The notes: generated by a model from the letters alone, not told the origin. DNA of 28,165 nucleotides from Marinosulfonomonas sp. PRT-SC04 (GCA_001321835.1 JPUR01000122.1:1-28165), one strand, 5' to 3'. Shown: positions 8,203 to 17,171, counted from the first letter of the stretch. Numbers and translations are program-made.

Positions 8203-9104
8203 GTTCGGCGTTTGAGAGAAGTGCGCGGGTTCGCTGGTTGGCCCTAAGCCCGACCTATTTGGTCGTTGGTTTTTTCATGATGATTCCGCTGTGTATCATG
8301 ATCGGAATCTCGTTCATGGAGCAGAATGTCTATGGCGGTGTGCATCCGAATCTGTCGTTTGATGCCTATCAACAACTGCTGTTCAAGGTGGATTTTGATG
8401 ATAACCTAGCGTTTGATCCCGCCTATCTGAGGATTATTGGCCGCTCGCTTTTACTGGCAGCGATCGCCACGTCGATCACTGTTTGCGTTGCGTTCCCAGT
8501 GGCATATTATATTGCCCGCCAAAATGAGCGCCGCCGTAACCTGTTGATATTTCTTGTGACTTTGCCGTTTTGGACCAACATGCTGATCCGAATTTTTGCA
8601 TGGCTTTTGATCCTTGGGCGCGGCGGTATCATTGATATTCCCTTGCGGTTTCTGGGTATCCTTGAGCCGGATGGCTCGCTTGGTTTGCTTTATACGCCGA
8701 CGGCTGTGGTGATCGGTTTGACTTATACCTATCTGCCGCTGATGGTTTTGCCGATCTATGCCAGCATGGAAAAACTTGACTTTAGATTGGTCGAGGCCGC
8801 CGCCGATCTCTATTCTAATAAATGGGGCGCGATCCGGCATGTGGTGATCCCGTTGACAGCGCCCGGAATTGCGGCCGGTGCGATTTTGGTTTTCATCCCG
8901 TGTATGGGCGATTTCATCACGGTTGATATGCTGGGCGGTGCCAAGAACCTGATGCTGGGCACGTTGGTGCAATTCCAGTTCGCGACCGCACGCAATTGGC
9001 CGTTTGGTTCGGCGCTGGCGGCGATATTATTGCTCTTTGTGATCTGCAATATGCTGCTGTACGCGCATTTTAACCGCGTTGATAAACGCCAAGGTGGATC
9101 ATGA
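8199..9104 (+). CDS. potB: Polyamine ABC transporter permease (PotB-like)
   Basis: A 301-residue inner-membrane protein with about six hydrophobic helices, the first at about residues 16-38. The EAA loop that docks onto the ATPase is visible as EAAADLYSNKW...IPLTAPGI at about residues 200-230. An RNERR-like basic turn (RQNERRRN) marks a cytoplasmic loop near residue 110. The sequence fits the PotB/PotH branch of binding-protein-dependent permeases. It starts within the ATPase gene (ATGA) and its end overlaps potC by four bases, so the subunits are translationally coupled. Confidence 0.9.
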   Translation: MSSAFERSARVRWLALSPTYLVVGFFMMIPLCIMIGISFMEQNVYGGVHPNLSFDAYQQLLFKVDFDDNLAFDPAYLRIIGRSLLLAAIATSITVCVAFPVAYYIARQNERRRNLLIFLVTLPFWTNMLIRIFAWLLILGRGGIIDIPLRFLGILEPDGSLGLLYTPTAVVIGLTYTYLPLMVLPIYASMEKLDFRLVEAAADLYSNKWGAIRHVVIPLTAPGIAAGAILVFIPCMGDFITVDMLGGAKNLMLGTLVQFQFATARNWPFGSALAAILLLFVICNMLLYAHFNRVDKRQGGS

Positions 9105-9916
9105 GCATGAGCCGTAAGCGCAAGGCTAAAGGGGCTGGCAACGTCGCGCATTTCGGCAAGCTTTATGTGCTGGTCGGATTTTTCTATGCCTTCCTGTATT
9201 TCCCGATTATTGTGCTGATCGCCTATTCGTTCAACACCGGCACCCGCGCCATGGTTTGGAAGGGGTTTGGCCTTGATTGGTACGCCAAGGTGCTGACCAA
9301 CGGGGCCATACTGGACGCTGCCAAAAACTCGTTGATCATTGGGGTGATCGCAACGATCTTGGCCACCACAATCGCAACAGCCGGTGCGCTGGCTTTGGCG
9401 CGGGGTGGCTCATTTAAGGGCAAAGGCCTGTCTGTTGGGGTGATGACCTTGCCGCTGATCGTGCCGGAAATTGTCACCGCGGTGGCCACCTTGATGTTCT
9501 TTTCCGCGATTGGAATGAACTTTGGCCTTGGCAATCTGATCATCGCCCACACGGTGTTTTGCATCCCGTTTGCCTTCATGCCGATCCGCGCCCGCCTTGA
9601 GGGGATGGACACCGATATGGAACAGGCGGCCTGTGATTTATACGCGACCGAATGGCAGGCGTTTCGCTACATCACTTTGCCGATGATGATGCCCGGAATT
9701 TTGGCTGGCGCCACATTGTCATTCGTGATCTCACTGGATGATTTCATCATCTCGCTGATGGTTTCGACCGCGGGCACCACCACTTTGCCGGTCTATATCT
9801 ACTCGATGATCCGGCAAGGGATCTCACCCGAGGTCAATGCCATTTCTACCATCTTATTTGGGGTGTCGCTGGTGTTGGTCTCGCTTTATTGGTTCGCATC
9901 CAAACCCCGAAAATAA
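9101..9916 (+). CDS. potC: Polyamine ABC transporter permease (PotC-like)
   Basis: A 271-residue inner-membrane permease with about six helices, partner of the preceding PotB-like subunit. The EAA loop reads EQAACDLYATEWQAF followed by LPMMMPGILAG at about residues 175-205. The motif SLDDFIIS just after it is typical of PotC/PotI proteins. The start overlaps potB by four bases; an alternative ATG two codons in (9107) is possible. The gene for the binding protein follows after 23 bases. Confidence 0.9.
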   Translation: MSMSRKRKAKGAGNVAHFGKLYVLVGFFYAFLYFPIIVLIAYSFNTGTRAMVWKGFGLDWYAKVLTNGAILDAAKNSLIIGVIATILATTIATAGALALARGGSFKGKGLSVGVMTLPLIVPEIVTAVATLMFFSAIGMNFGLGNLIIAHTVFCIPFAFMPIRARLEGMDTDMEQAACDLYATEWQAFRYITLPMMMPGILAGATLSFVISLDDFIISLMVSTAGTTTLPVYIYSMIRQGISPEVNAISTILFGVSLVLVSLYWFASKPRK

Positions 9917-9939
9917 CCAAATCCCAGGGAGGGAACACT

Positions 9940-10968
9940 ATGATAAAAACAGTAAAAACCGGCCTTTTGGCTGTCGTGATGGGGCTGACATCTTCGGTCG
10001 TATTTGCAGAAACGCTGCACGTTTATAATTGGACTGACTACACAGCCCCTGACCTGATCACCAAATTCGAGGCTGAAACCGGCATCAAAGTGGTGGTTGA
10101 TACGTTTGATTCCAACGAAACTCTGTTGGCCAAATTGCAAACCGGCGCCACCGGTTATGATGTGGTGTTCCCCAGCCAGCATTTTGTTGAAATCCTGATC
10201 AAAGAAGACCTGATCCAGAAAATCAACATCAAAGGCATGTCGAACTATAAAAACGTGGTGGCGAAATTTCAAAATCCACCGTGGGATCCGGCGCAAGAAT
10301 ATTCAGTTCCGTGGCATTGGGGCTCGGCTTCGGTGCAATATCGTTCTGATCTATATGATGGTAAACTGGAATCCCTGAAGGAATTCTTTGAGCCAAGCGA
10401 TCAGGTTAAAGGCCGTTTGCAAGTGTTCAAAAGCGCTGATGAAGTCGTCACAATCGCCAGCCTGTACCTGGATATTCCATTCTGCACCGAAGATCCGCAA
10501 GATGCCAAGCGTATTCTGGAAGTGCTTAAGGGCCAAAAAGACGCCGTGCTGCTGTACGCCTCTGAAAGCATGACTGACCGCTTGGCCAATGGCGAAGTGA
10601 TCATGGCGAGCGCGTGGAACGGCGACACCATGAAGGGCCGTTTGGAAGTGAATGAAAACATCGTTTACGCCTTTCCAAAAGAAGGTGTGGTTGGCTGGTT
10701 CGATTCAATCGTTGTGCCAACGGGCGCCAGCAATGTTGAGGCGGCCAAAGTCTTCATGAACTTTATGATGGATCCTGAAAATATCGCGATTAACGCGAAT
10801 TTCGCCCGCTACGCCACGGCCATTGTCGGGGCCGAGGCATTTTTCAACGAGGACATGATCGGTGCGCCTGAATTGGCCACCCCAACCGTGCCGGTTAAAT
10901 TTGGCAAATCCTGTACTTTGAAGGGCCAAAAACTGATCGAACGTATTTGGACGCAGCTGCTTAAATAA
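9940..10968 (+). CDS. potD: Polyamine ABC transporter substrate-binding protein (PotD/PotF-like)
   Basis: A 342-residue periplasmic binding protein. Residues 1-23 form a Sec signal peptide (basic start MIKTVK, hydrophobic core, cleavage after VFA). The mature protein begins ETLHVYNWTDYTAPDLI; the NWTDY motif is the polyamine-cage motif of PotD/PotF. SAWNGD at about residue 220 matches the second ligand-contact region. The start at 9940 is preferred over an in-frame ATG at 9889 inside potC, because AGGGAGGG (9926-9933) lies six bases upstream and the signal peptide starts there. It is the last transport gene before a stem-loop and the catabolic genes. Putrescine or an acetylated polyamine is the likely ligand; this is inference from the neighbours. 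Confidence 0.9.
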   Translation: MIKTVKTGLLAVVMGLTSSVVFAETLHVYNWTDYTAPDLITKFEAETGIKVVVDTFDSNETLLAKLQTGATGYDVVFPSQHFVEILIKEDLIQKINIKGMSNYKNVVAKFQNPPWDPAQEYSVPWHWGSASVQYRSDLYDGKLESLKEFFEPSDQVKGRLQVFKSADEVVTIASLYLDIPFCTEDPQDAKRILEVLKGQKDAVLLYASESMTDRLANGEVIMASAWNGDTMKGRLEVNENIVYAFPKEGVVGWFDSIVVPTGASNVEAAKVFMNFMMDPENIAINANFARYATAIVGAEAFFNEDMIGAPELATPTVPVKFGKSCTLKGQKLIERIWTQLLK

Positions 10969-11000
10969 GCCCAGCACCTTCTAAAACCTAAGGTTAACAA

Positions 11001-11026
11001 CCCTCTCCCGCGAGTGCGGGGGAGGG
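11001..11026. terminator. GC-rich stem-loop after the binding-protein gene
   Basis: CCCTCTCCCGC (11001-11011), loop GAGT, then GCGGGGGAGGG (11016-11026): an 11-bp stem with one G-T pair. It lies 33 bases after the potD stop and has no T-tract. It may stabilise the 3' end of the abundant binding-protein transcript and reduce read-through into the catabolic genes. The sequence type also resembles short intergenic palindromes repeated in many proteobacterial genomes. Confidence 0.55.
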
Positions 11027-11093
11027 GCTGGGAAAGGGCAGCTTTATGGACACGGAAAGGGCGCTAAATTTAATGATCTGACAGCCCTTAAGG

Positions 11094-11117
11094 CCGCCAA
11101 ATCAAGACCGCCAAATC
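11094..11117 (+). repeat. Two direct repeats of CCGCCAAATC, 14-base period
   Basis: CCGCCAAATC occurs at 11094-11103 and again at 11108-11117, 45-68 bases before the amidohydrolase start. The spacing of 14 bases and the location in a 193-base gap between transport and catabolic genes would allow a regulator site or a local promoter, but it may be chance. Confidence 0.3.
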
Positions 11118-11161
11118 TCGTTTTCAAAATACCGCCACGCGCTTTGAAATTAGGACATAAA

Positions 11162-12196
11162 ATGAAAACCGTATATTCCGAAAAACACCTGCTGAGAAAT
11201 TCTAAATTCGAGCTGTCTGGCGGCGAGTTGGTCGAACCCTTTGAGCGCCCGTCTCGGATGAAATACATCCTTGAGCGGATTGAAGCCGTGGGTTTGGGCG
11301 AGGTGATTGCGCCCGATGAATTTGGCATGGCGCCGATTTTGAAAATCCACGATGCAGGCTTTGTAGATTTTCTGCAAACCGCATGGCTGGATTGGCTGGC
11401 CGAAGGATATAAGGGCGAGGCGATGACCACCTGCTGGCCAGCGCGCCGGATGGTGCAACGTTGTCCACGCCATATTGACGGTAAAATGGGTTACTATTCC
11501 TTGGCCAGCGAGACCACGATCAGTGATGGAACTTGGGAGGCCGCTTATTCCAGCGCCCAAGTCGCGCTGAGTGGCGCCAAGCTGGTGATGGGCGGAGCGC
11601 GCGGCATATTTGCGCTGTGTCGTCCGCCCGGCCACCACGCAGCCCTTGATATGTTTGGCGGTTATTGCTTCTTGAATAATGCCGCGATTGCCGCCCAGAG
11701 TTTTCTCGACAACGGGGCCAAACGGGTTGCGATTTTGGATGTTGATTTCCACCACGGCAACGGCACGCAGGACATTTTCTACATGCGCGATGATGTGCAG
11801 TTTCTATCGCTGCATGGCGATCCGGCCGATGCGTTCCCACACTTTCTGGGCTACGCCGATGAGACTGGCGCGGGGGCAGGTGTAGGGTTCAACCACAACT
11901 ATCCGATGGCCGAGGGCACCGGTTTTGTGACTTGGCGCGCCGCGTTGCTGGAGGCGTTGGAAAAGGTGAAAAACTATGCGCCCGATGCGCTGGTGATTTC
12001 GCTAGGCGTCGACACATTTAAGCATGATCCGATCAGTTTTTTCAAACTGGTCAGCGATGATTTTACCACTATGGGCCGCGACATCGCACAGGCGGGCCTG
12101 CCGACCCTGTTCGTGATGGAGGGGGGCTATGACGTCGGTGAAATTGGTCTGAACACAGTCAATGTGCTGCAAGGTTTTGATGCGGCGAGCCGCTAA
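11162..12196 (+). CDS. Acetylpolyamine amidohydrolase (histone deacetylase family)
   Basis: A 344-residue zinc deacetylase of the HDAC-like arginase/deacetylase fold, predicted to remove acetyl groups from N-acetylputrescine and related polyamines in the cytoplasm. The active site is complete: RPPGHHA with H158 and H159, zinc ligands D195 and H197 in DVDFHHGNG, D284 in GVDTFKHDP, and catalytic Y323 in EGGY. From memory these numbers coincide with those of Mycoplana ramosa APAH, and polyamine-contact positions E117 and F225 are also kept, which supports this start and function over acetoin or histone-like deacetylases. ATG at 11162 is chosen because AGGA lies six bases before it; an in-frame TTG at 11144 is less likely. 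It follows a polyamine importer and precedes an aminotransferase. Confidence 0.88.
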   Translation: MKTVYSEKHLLRNSKFELSGGELVEPFERPSRMKYILERIEAVGLGEVIAPDEFGMAPILKIHDAGFVDFLQTAWLDWLAEGYKGEAMTTCWPARRMVQRCPRHIDGKMGYYSLASETTISDGTWEAAYSSAQVALSGAKLVMGGARGIFALCRPPGHHAALDMFGGYCFLNNAAIAAQSFLDNGAKRVAILDVDFHHGNGTQDIFYMRDDVQFLSLHGDPADAFPHFLGYADETGAGAGVGFNHNYPMAEGTGFVTWRAALLEALEKVKNYAPDALVISLGVDTFKHDPISFFKLVSDDFTTMGRDIAQAGLPTLFVMEGGYDVGEIGLNTVNVLQGFDAASR

Positions 12197-12219
12197 ACAT
12201 TTAAAAACGGAGTGATCCT

Positions 12220-13584
12220 ATGAACAAGCTTACCACTGAAAATATTTTGGCTCAAGACGAGCATTTGATCCAATCTTTTGCGGATCTGGATGGGTTGAAA
12301 CAGCAAGGTGCACGCACTGCGATTGTGGCAGCCAAGGGGGCTTACGTGACGGACAGCGAGGGCAATAAACTGATCGATGGCATCGGTGGTTTGTGGTGTG
12401 TTAATGTCGGCCACGGTCGCCCGGAAATCATCGACGCGATCACCAAGCAGCTGCAAACGCTGGATTATTACTCGACGTTTTACAACTTCACGCATCCCGC
12501 CGCGGCTGAGTTGGCGGCCAAATTAGCCAGCCTTGCGCCGGGCAATCTGAACCGGGTTTATTTTGGCAACTCTGGCTCGGTGGCCAATGACACCGCCATT
12601 CGGATGTTGCACCATTATAACAATCGGCTTGGGCGCCCAAATAAGAAGAAAATCCTGTCGCGGATTGGCGCCTATCATGGCTCAACCCATCTGGCGATGG
12701 CGATGACCACGCCCGCCTATAGCGAAGGTTGGGACACCGCCGCCGATGGTTTGGTGCATCACTTGCGCTCGCCCTATGGCTACCGCGAAGCGGGCGACAT
12801 GACCGAGGCCGAGTTTTTAGAAGCGCTGGCCGAGGATATGCTGCAATCAATCCAAAATATTGGTGCGGAAAACATCGCTGCCTTTATCGCCGAACCGATC
12901 ATGGGGGCTGGGGGCGTTCTGGTCGCGCCGAATGGTTATCACCAGCGGATGCGCGAAATCACCACCGAACATGATATTAAGTACATCGCCGACGAGGTGG
13001 TGACGGCATTTGGGCGTTTGGGCCACATGTTTGCCTCGCAAGATGTGTTTGGGATGACACCGGATATTATCACCACCGCCAAGGGGCTGACCTCGGGGTA
13101 TCAACCGCTGTCAGCGACAATTATTTCGGATGAAATCTACGAGGTGATCTCGGAGCCAGGTGCGATGTTTTTGCATGGTATGACCTACTCTGGCCATCCG
13201 GCAGCCGCGGCTGCTGCGTTGGCCAATATCGCCATTCTGGAAGATGAACAGATTCCGCAAAAAGTGCAAGTCACCGGAAAAGTGTTTGAAAATGCGCTGC
13301 GTGGATTGGCTGATCTCGATATTATTGGCGATGTGCGCGGCAGTCATTTCATGATGGGAATGGAGTTTGTCAAAGACAAAACCACCAAGGAAACCTACGC
13401 GGATGAGGTCAATATTGGTTTGCGGATCGCGCAGGAAACCCAGAAACGCGGATTGATTGCACGCCCGTTGGGCAACATTCTGATCTTGTCTCCGACCCTG
13501 ATTATGGACGAAGGGTTGATTGGTGAAATCGAAGGCATCCTGCGGGAAAGCATCATTGCTGTCACCGCTGGTCTGCCAACTTAA
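12220..13584 (+). CDS. Class III aminotransferase (putrescine/polyamine--pyruvate type)
   Basis: A 454-residue PLP enzyme of fold type I, subgroup of omega-amine aminotransferases. The PLP lysine is K288 in TTAKGLTSGYQPLSA, the PLP-ring aspartate is in YIADEVVTAFGRLG (about residue 255), and FIAEPIMGAGGV precedes it. The N-terminal GIGGLWCVNVGHG is typical of SpuC-like and beta-alanine--pyruvate-like enzymes. In context it would transaminate putrescine released by the preceding deacetylase, giving 4-aminobutanal, with pyruvate as probable acceptor. Related enzymes also use spermidine, GABA or taurine, so the substrate is inferred. A ribosome binding site (GGAG) lies in the 23-base gap after the deacetylase gene. 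Confidence 0.87.
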   Translation: MNKLTTENILAQDEHLIQSFADLDGLKQQGARTAIVAAKGAYVTDSEGNKLIDGIGGLWCVNVGHGRPEIIDAITKQLQTLDYYSTFYNFTHPAAAELAAKLASLAPGNLNRVYFGNSGSVANDTAIRMLHHYNNRLGRPNKKKILSRIGAYHGSTHLAMAMTTPAYSEGWDTAADGLVHHLRSPYGYREAGDMTEAEFLEALAEDMLQSIQNIGAENIAAFIAEPIMGAGGVLVAPNGYHQRMREITTEHDIKYIADEVVTAFGRLGHMFASQDVFGMTPDIITTAKGLTSGYQPLSATIISDEIYEVISEPGAMFLHGMTYSGHPAAAAAALANIAILEDEQIPQKVQVTGKVFENALRGLADLDIIGDVRGSHFMMGMEFVKDKTTKETYADEVNIGLRIAQETQKRGLIARPLGNILILSPTLIMDEGLIGEIEGILRESIIAVTAGLPT

Positions 13585-13595
13585 GGTATACTCAC

Positions 13596-15083
13596 ATGAG
13601 CGATCTGACATTTGCAGACTGGAAATCCAAAGCTGCCAAATTGAAATTCCGCAACCAATGTTTCATTGATGGCCGGTTTTGTGACGCGGCTTTGGGCCAG
13701 AAATTTGAAACCATAAACCCCGCCACCGGCGCGGTTTTAACGGAAGTTGCCCGTGGCACTGGCGAGGATATTGACCGCGCGGTAAAATCTGCGCGCCGCG
13801 CGTTTGATGATAAGTCTTGGTCTGGTAAAACCCCGTCAGAGCGCAAAGAAGTACTGTTGAAATTGGCGGGGCTGATCCGTGAAAACATCCCTGAGTTTGC
13901 CCTACTGGACACACTGGATATGGGTAAATTGATCAAGGACAGCTCCACCGTTGATGCCCCAGGGGCGGCGCATTTCTTTCAATGGCACGCTGAGGCGATT
14001 GATAAACTGTATGACGAGATTGCCCCAACAGGCGGTCGTGATCTGGCCTTGATGCGGCGGATTCCACTTGGGGTGATTGGGGCGGTGGTGCCGTGGAATT
14101 TTCCGCTGGATATGGCCGTATGGAAGTTGGCACCGGCCTTGGCCACCGGCAATTCGGTGGTTTTGAAACCGGCAGAACAGTCGCCGTTATCAGCGTTGTT
14201 TTTGGCCGAGCTTGCCTGTGAGGCCGGTCTGCCAGACGGGGTTTTGAATGTGGTTCCGGGCTATGGCGAAGACGCTGGCCAAGCCTTGGGCCGCCATCAG
14301 GATGTGGATTGTTTGGTGTTCACAGGCTCCACGGCGGTTGGGAAAATGTTCCAGCGTTACGCCGGTGAAAGCAATATGAAGCAGGTCTGGCTGGAAACTG
14401 GCGGCAAAAGCCCTAACCTGATTTTTGCAGACGCTGATCTGGATGCGGCGGCCGATATGGCGGCGTTCGGGATCTTCTTTAATCAGGGCGAAGTTTGCTC
14501 CGCCAATTCGCGCCTATTGGTGCATGCCTCGATCAAGGACGAGATGGTCGAGCGCATGAAGGTGCTGGCTGAAGCGGTGGTGCCCGGTGATCCGCTTGAT
14601 CCGGCCTCGACGTTAGGGGCGATGGTGGATCGCGCCCACACTGATAACGTGATGCGGTTGGTCGAGAGCGGCAAGCGTACCAGCCGATTGGTGACGGGCG
14701 GCGAGCGGTTGACGTTGAATGGTTCGGACGCGTTTGTGACGCCGACGATTTTTGACAATGTCGAAAGTGACCACGAAATTGCCCGCGAGGAGGTCTTTGG
14801 ACCGGTGCTGACCGTGCAAAGTTTCAGCAGTGACGAGGAGGCGATCGCCATCGCCAATGACACCATTTACGGACTGGCCGCCTCGGTTTGGACCCGTGAT
14901 TTGTCGCGCGCTTTGGGGGTTTCTGATGCGTTGAATGCGGGCACGGTTTCGGTAAATACAGTCGATGCGCTGAGTGTGATGACGCCATTTGGCGGCATGA
15001 AGCAATCCGGCTATGGCCGAGATTTATCACTGCATTCGTTTGATAAGTATTCGGCGCTAAAAACCACGTGGATTAAATATTAA
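13596..15083 (+). CDS. puuC: PuuC-like aldehyde dehydrogenase (aminobutyraldehyde type)
   Basis: A 495-residue NAD(P)-dependent aldehyde dehydrogenase, the same length as E. coli PuuC. The catalytic cysteine is C301 in GEVCSANSR, the general base E267 in LETGGKSPN, and the cofactor-binding region includes VVPWNFP and FTGSTAVGK. The C-terminal end FGGMKQSGYGRDLSLHSFDKYS is typical of amine-derived aldehyde dehydrogenases. In this operon it would oxidise 4-aminobutanal to 4-aminobutyrate (GABA). No glutamate-putrescine ligase or PuuD-like hydrolase is present, so unglutamylated aldehyde is the likelier substrate. It is the last gene of the unit and meets the ArgE-like gene tail to tail, with overlapping stop codons. 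Confidence 0.88.
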   Translation: MSDLTFADWKSKAAKLKFRNQCFIDGRFCDAALGQKFETINPATGAVLTEVARGTGEDIDRAVKSARRAFDDKSWSGKTPSERKEVLLKLAGLIRENIPEFALLDTLDMGKLIKDSSTVDAPGAAHFFQWHAEAIDKLYDEIAPTGGRDLALMRRIPLGVIGAVVPWNFPLDMAVWKLAPALATGNSVVLKPAEQSPLSALFLAELACEAGLPDGVLNVVPGYGEDAGQALGRHQDVDCLVFTGSTAVGKMFQRYAGESNMKQVWLETGGKSPNLIFADADLDAAADMAAFGIFFNQGEVCSANSRLLVHASIKDEMVERMKVLAEAVVPGDPLDPASTLGAMVDRAHTDNVMRLVESGKRTSRLVTGGERLTLNGSDAFVTPTIFDNVESDHEIAREEVFGPVLTVQSFSSDEEAIAIANDTIYGLAASVWTRDLSRALGVSDALNAGTVSVNTVDALSVMTPFGGMKQSGYGRDLSLHSFDKYSALKTTWIKY

Positions 15084-16216
15084 CCACGTAATTCATCCAA
15101 AACCTTGTCCATCATCGCATCACACGCCGCGAGTTGGGCAAGGCTGATGTATTCATCTGGTTTGTGGCCTTGGCCTTGCATAGAGCCCGGCCCACAAACA
15201 ATTGTCGGGATGCCGAGCGCATTAAAATAGCCAGCCTCGGTGCCAAAAGCAACTTTGGTGACTGTGTTGGTTTGGGCAAGTTTTTTGGCCAATGTGACGA
15301 TTTCTGAACCCTCATCAACATCCAAGCCGGGGTAGGCGTTGTATTGGTCAATGATGATGCGGGCCGCTGGGTATCGGGCCTCTACTTCGCGAGCGGCCAC
15401 CTGAATTCTTGCCAGTAAATCAGTGGGATTATCGGCGGCCAAATGGCGGTATTCAAAATCTACAACAGCGTTGTCAGGGACGATATTCAGTGCAATGCCA
15501 CCAGTCAACTTACCAACATGCACGGTGGAATATGGAATGTTATAGGCTGGATCCTGTGCACCATTCTCGGCCAAATCTTGTTGCAAGCCTCGCAACGCGG
15601 TCACGAAATCAGTGGCCAGATGCAGGGCGTTTAAAAACTGTGGCGCAAGGGCCGAGTGACCGCTTTGCCCATGACACGTGGCCCGTAGTGCCGCCTTGCC
15701 TTTGTGGCCAATTGCCACCTGCATTTCGGTTGGCTCGCCGACAAAACAGGCGCGCGGCAGGCCGATGGTCTTGTTCAATTGGCCAATCATATGTTGGATG
15801 CCAACGCAGCCAATTTCTTCGTCATAGGAAAACGACAACTTCAGCGGTTCGCTTAGTTTTGTGTGCGAGGCTCGATCTGCCAGCGCCAGCATCGAAGCAA
15901 GATACCCCTTCATATCTGTGGTGCCGCGACCGTAGACGCGAGCGTCCTGTTGGCTTAATTTGAACGGCGCTTTGTACCAGTCTTGGCCCGCAACTGGCAC
16001 CACATCAGTGTGGCCCGAAAGCAGGATGCCGTGGCCCGCAGGCCCAAGGCGTGCGAACAGTCCGGCTTTGGTTCCTGTGGGGTCATAAATTCGGTGCGTG
16101 GTGAAGCTGCGGGCCGTCAAAAAATGCTCGATATAGTCAATAATATCGAGATTTGAATTGGCGCTGATCGAGCGAAACCCGATGAGTTTTTCAAGAATAT
16201 CAAGTGCTTGTGTCAT
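15080..16216 (-). CDS. argE: M20 family deacetylase, acetylornithine deacetylase-like (ArgE)
   Basis: A 378-residue dizinc amidohydrolase of the ArgE/DapE family, which cleaves N-acyl amino acids. Metal ligands are visible: H69 and D71 in LSGHTDVVP, D101 in GRGTTDMKG, E133/E134 in YDEEIG, E161 in VGEPTE, and H351 in GQGHKPDEY. A dimerisation domain lies between about residues 175 and 290. The start at 16216 is preferred to in-frame upstream codons, because those lie inside the LysR gene and GGAGA is placed properly before 16216. The LysR stop is one base away, so the two are translationally coupled. Acetylornithine is the nominal substrate, but the location beside LysR and a catabolic cluster suggests another N-acyl compound. 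Confidence 0.83.
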   Translation of the reverse strand: MTQALDILEKLIGFRSISANSNLDIIDYIEHFLTARSFTTHRIYDPTGTKAGLFARLGPAGHGILLSGHTDVVPVAGQDWYKAPFKLSQQDARVYGRGTTDMKGYLASMLALADRASHTKLSEPLKLSFSYDEEIGCVGIQHMIGQLNKTIGLPRACFVGEPTEMQVAIGHKGKAALRATCHGQSGHSALAPQFLNALHLATDFVTALRGLQQDLAENGAQDPAYNIPYSTVHVGKLTGGIALNIVPDNAVVDFEYRHLAADNPTDLLARIQVAAREVEARYPAARIIIDQYNAYPGLDVDEGSEIVTLAKKLAQTNTVTKVAFGTEAGYFNALGIPTIVCGPGSMQGQGHKPDEYISLAQLAACDAMMDKVLDELRG

Positions 16217-16217
16217 A

Positions 16218-17171
16218 TCAACGTCTCCGCGTGTGGGGCTGTCGGGCGATATTGATCCCTGGGAGGTTTTCATCGGTGATGGAGGTTTTGCAATGCTCAA
16301 CAAAGGCCTTCACTGTGAGCGTATCCTGCGCGCCGTCTCTGGTGATGATCCCCAGTTTCATGGGCCGTACGTCACCGGAAAGCGGAATAAAACGCAGTTT
16401 TTTCCCGTCCGGAGAATGGTCGTTCTGCGGGCGGGTATTGGCGATAGAATAGCCGAACCCATTGGCCACAAGGCTGCGCATTACTGCCATATCTTTGGTG
16501 CGTTCTGCGATCACCGGTTTGGCGCCAACCTTTGAAAACAGGGAGATAAAATACGAGCTGCTGTGCGGTAAATCCAGCAAGATCATTGGCAAATCTTGCA
16601 AATCGGTGATCGAAACTGTGGTGGACTCGGCCAAGGGGTGGGTGGTGTTGACCAGCGCATAGGGTGGCAATTCCAGCAGGGGCAGGAATGCCAGATCAGT
16701 GGGGATATCCAGATCATAACTCAGCGCTAGATCAATTTCGGCCCGTCTCAGGTGCTCGAATATCTCCAGTTGGTGCAGCTCCATTTGGGTGATGCGAACG
16801 TCCGGATGGGCGTGTTCAAATGTGCGCCGGATGCCAGGAAGCACCAGATGCGCAAAGGTGAGCAAGCAGCCAATCCGCAGTTGGCCGCGTATATTTCCGG
16901 ACATAATATTTGCCAAGTTGTTCAATTGTTTGGCATCGATCAGCAGCTTTTCGGCGTGTTTCATAAGCTCGTTGCCGGCGGGGGTTAACGACAGGCCACG
17001 CGCATGTTCACGCACAAAAAGCGATAGGCCAAATTCGTCCTCAAGCTGTGAAATCGCGGTGGAAATGGACGGCGAAGACACGTTCACGCGGCTTGCGGCC
17101 CGCGCGATTGATCCCGCGTTGCCAACCGCCACGAAGTATTCAAGTTGTCGAAGGGTGAAACGCAATGCCAT
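16218..17171 (-). CDS. LysR family transcriptional regulator
   Basis: A 317-residue regulator. Residues 4-62 hold the winged helix-turn-helix (LRQLEYFVAVGNAGSIARAASRV..., then ISTAISQLEDEFGLSLFVRE). The rest is a periplasmic-binding-protein-like co-inducer domain, with a basic tail ending HTRRR. It is divergent from the flavin monooxygenase gene across a 231-base gap, and co-transcribed with the deacetylase. In LysR systems this arrangement usually means activation of the divergent operon in response to its substrate or an intermediate, so it probably controls the FMO-RidA-DUF1028 unit, the deacetylase gene, or both. The effector is unknown. Confidence 0.9.
   Translation of the reverse strand: MALRFTLRQLEYFVAVGNAGSIARAASRVNVSSPSISTAISQLEDEFGLSLFVREHARGLSLTPAGNELMKHAEKLLIDAKQLNNLANIMSGNIRGQLRIGCLLTFAHLVLPGIRRTFEHAHPDVRITQMELHQLEIFEHLRRAEIDLALSYDLDIPTDLAFLPLLELPPYALVNTTHPLAESTTVSITDLQDLPMILLDLPHSSSYFISLFSKVGAKPVIAERTKDMAVMRSLVANGFGYSIANTRPQNDHSPDGKKLRFIPLSGDVRPMKLGIITRDGAQDTLTVKAFVEHCKTSITDENLPGINIARQPHTRRR

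Noticed and set aside
15409..15963. Plus-strand frame of 184 codons opposite the ArgE-like gene
   Set aside because: The composition is unlike a real protein and the opposite strand carries the complete metal-binding motifs of an M20 peptidase.
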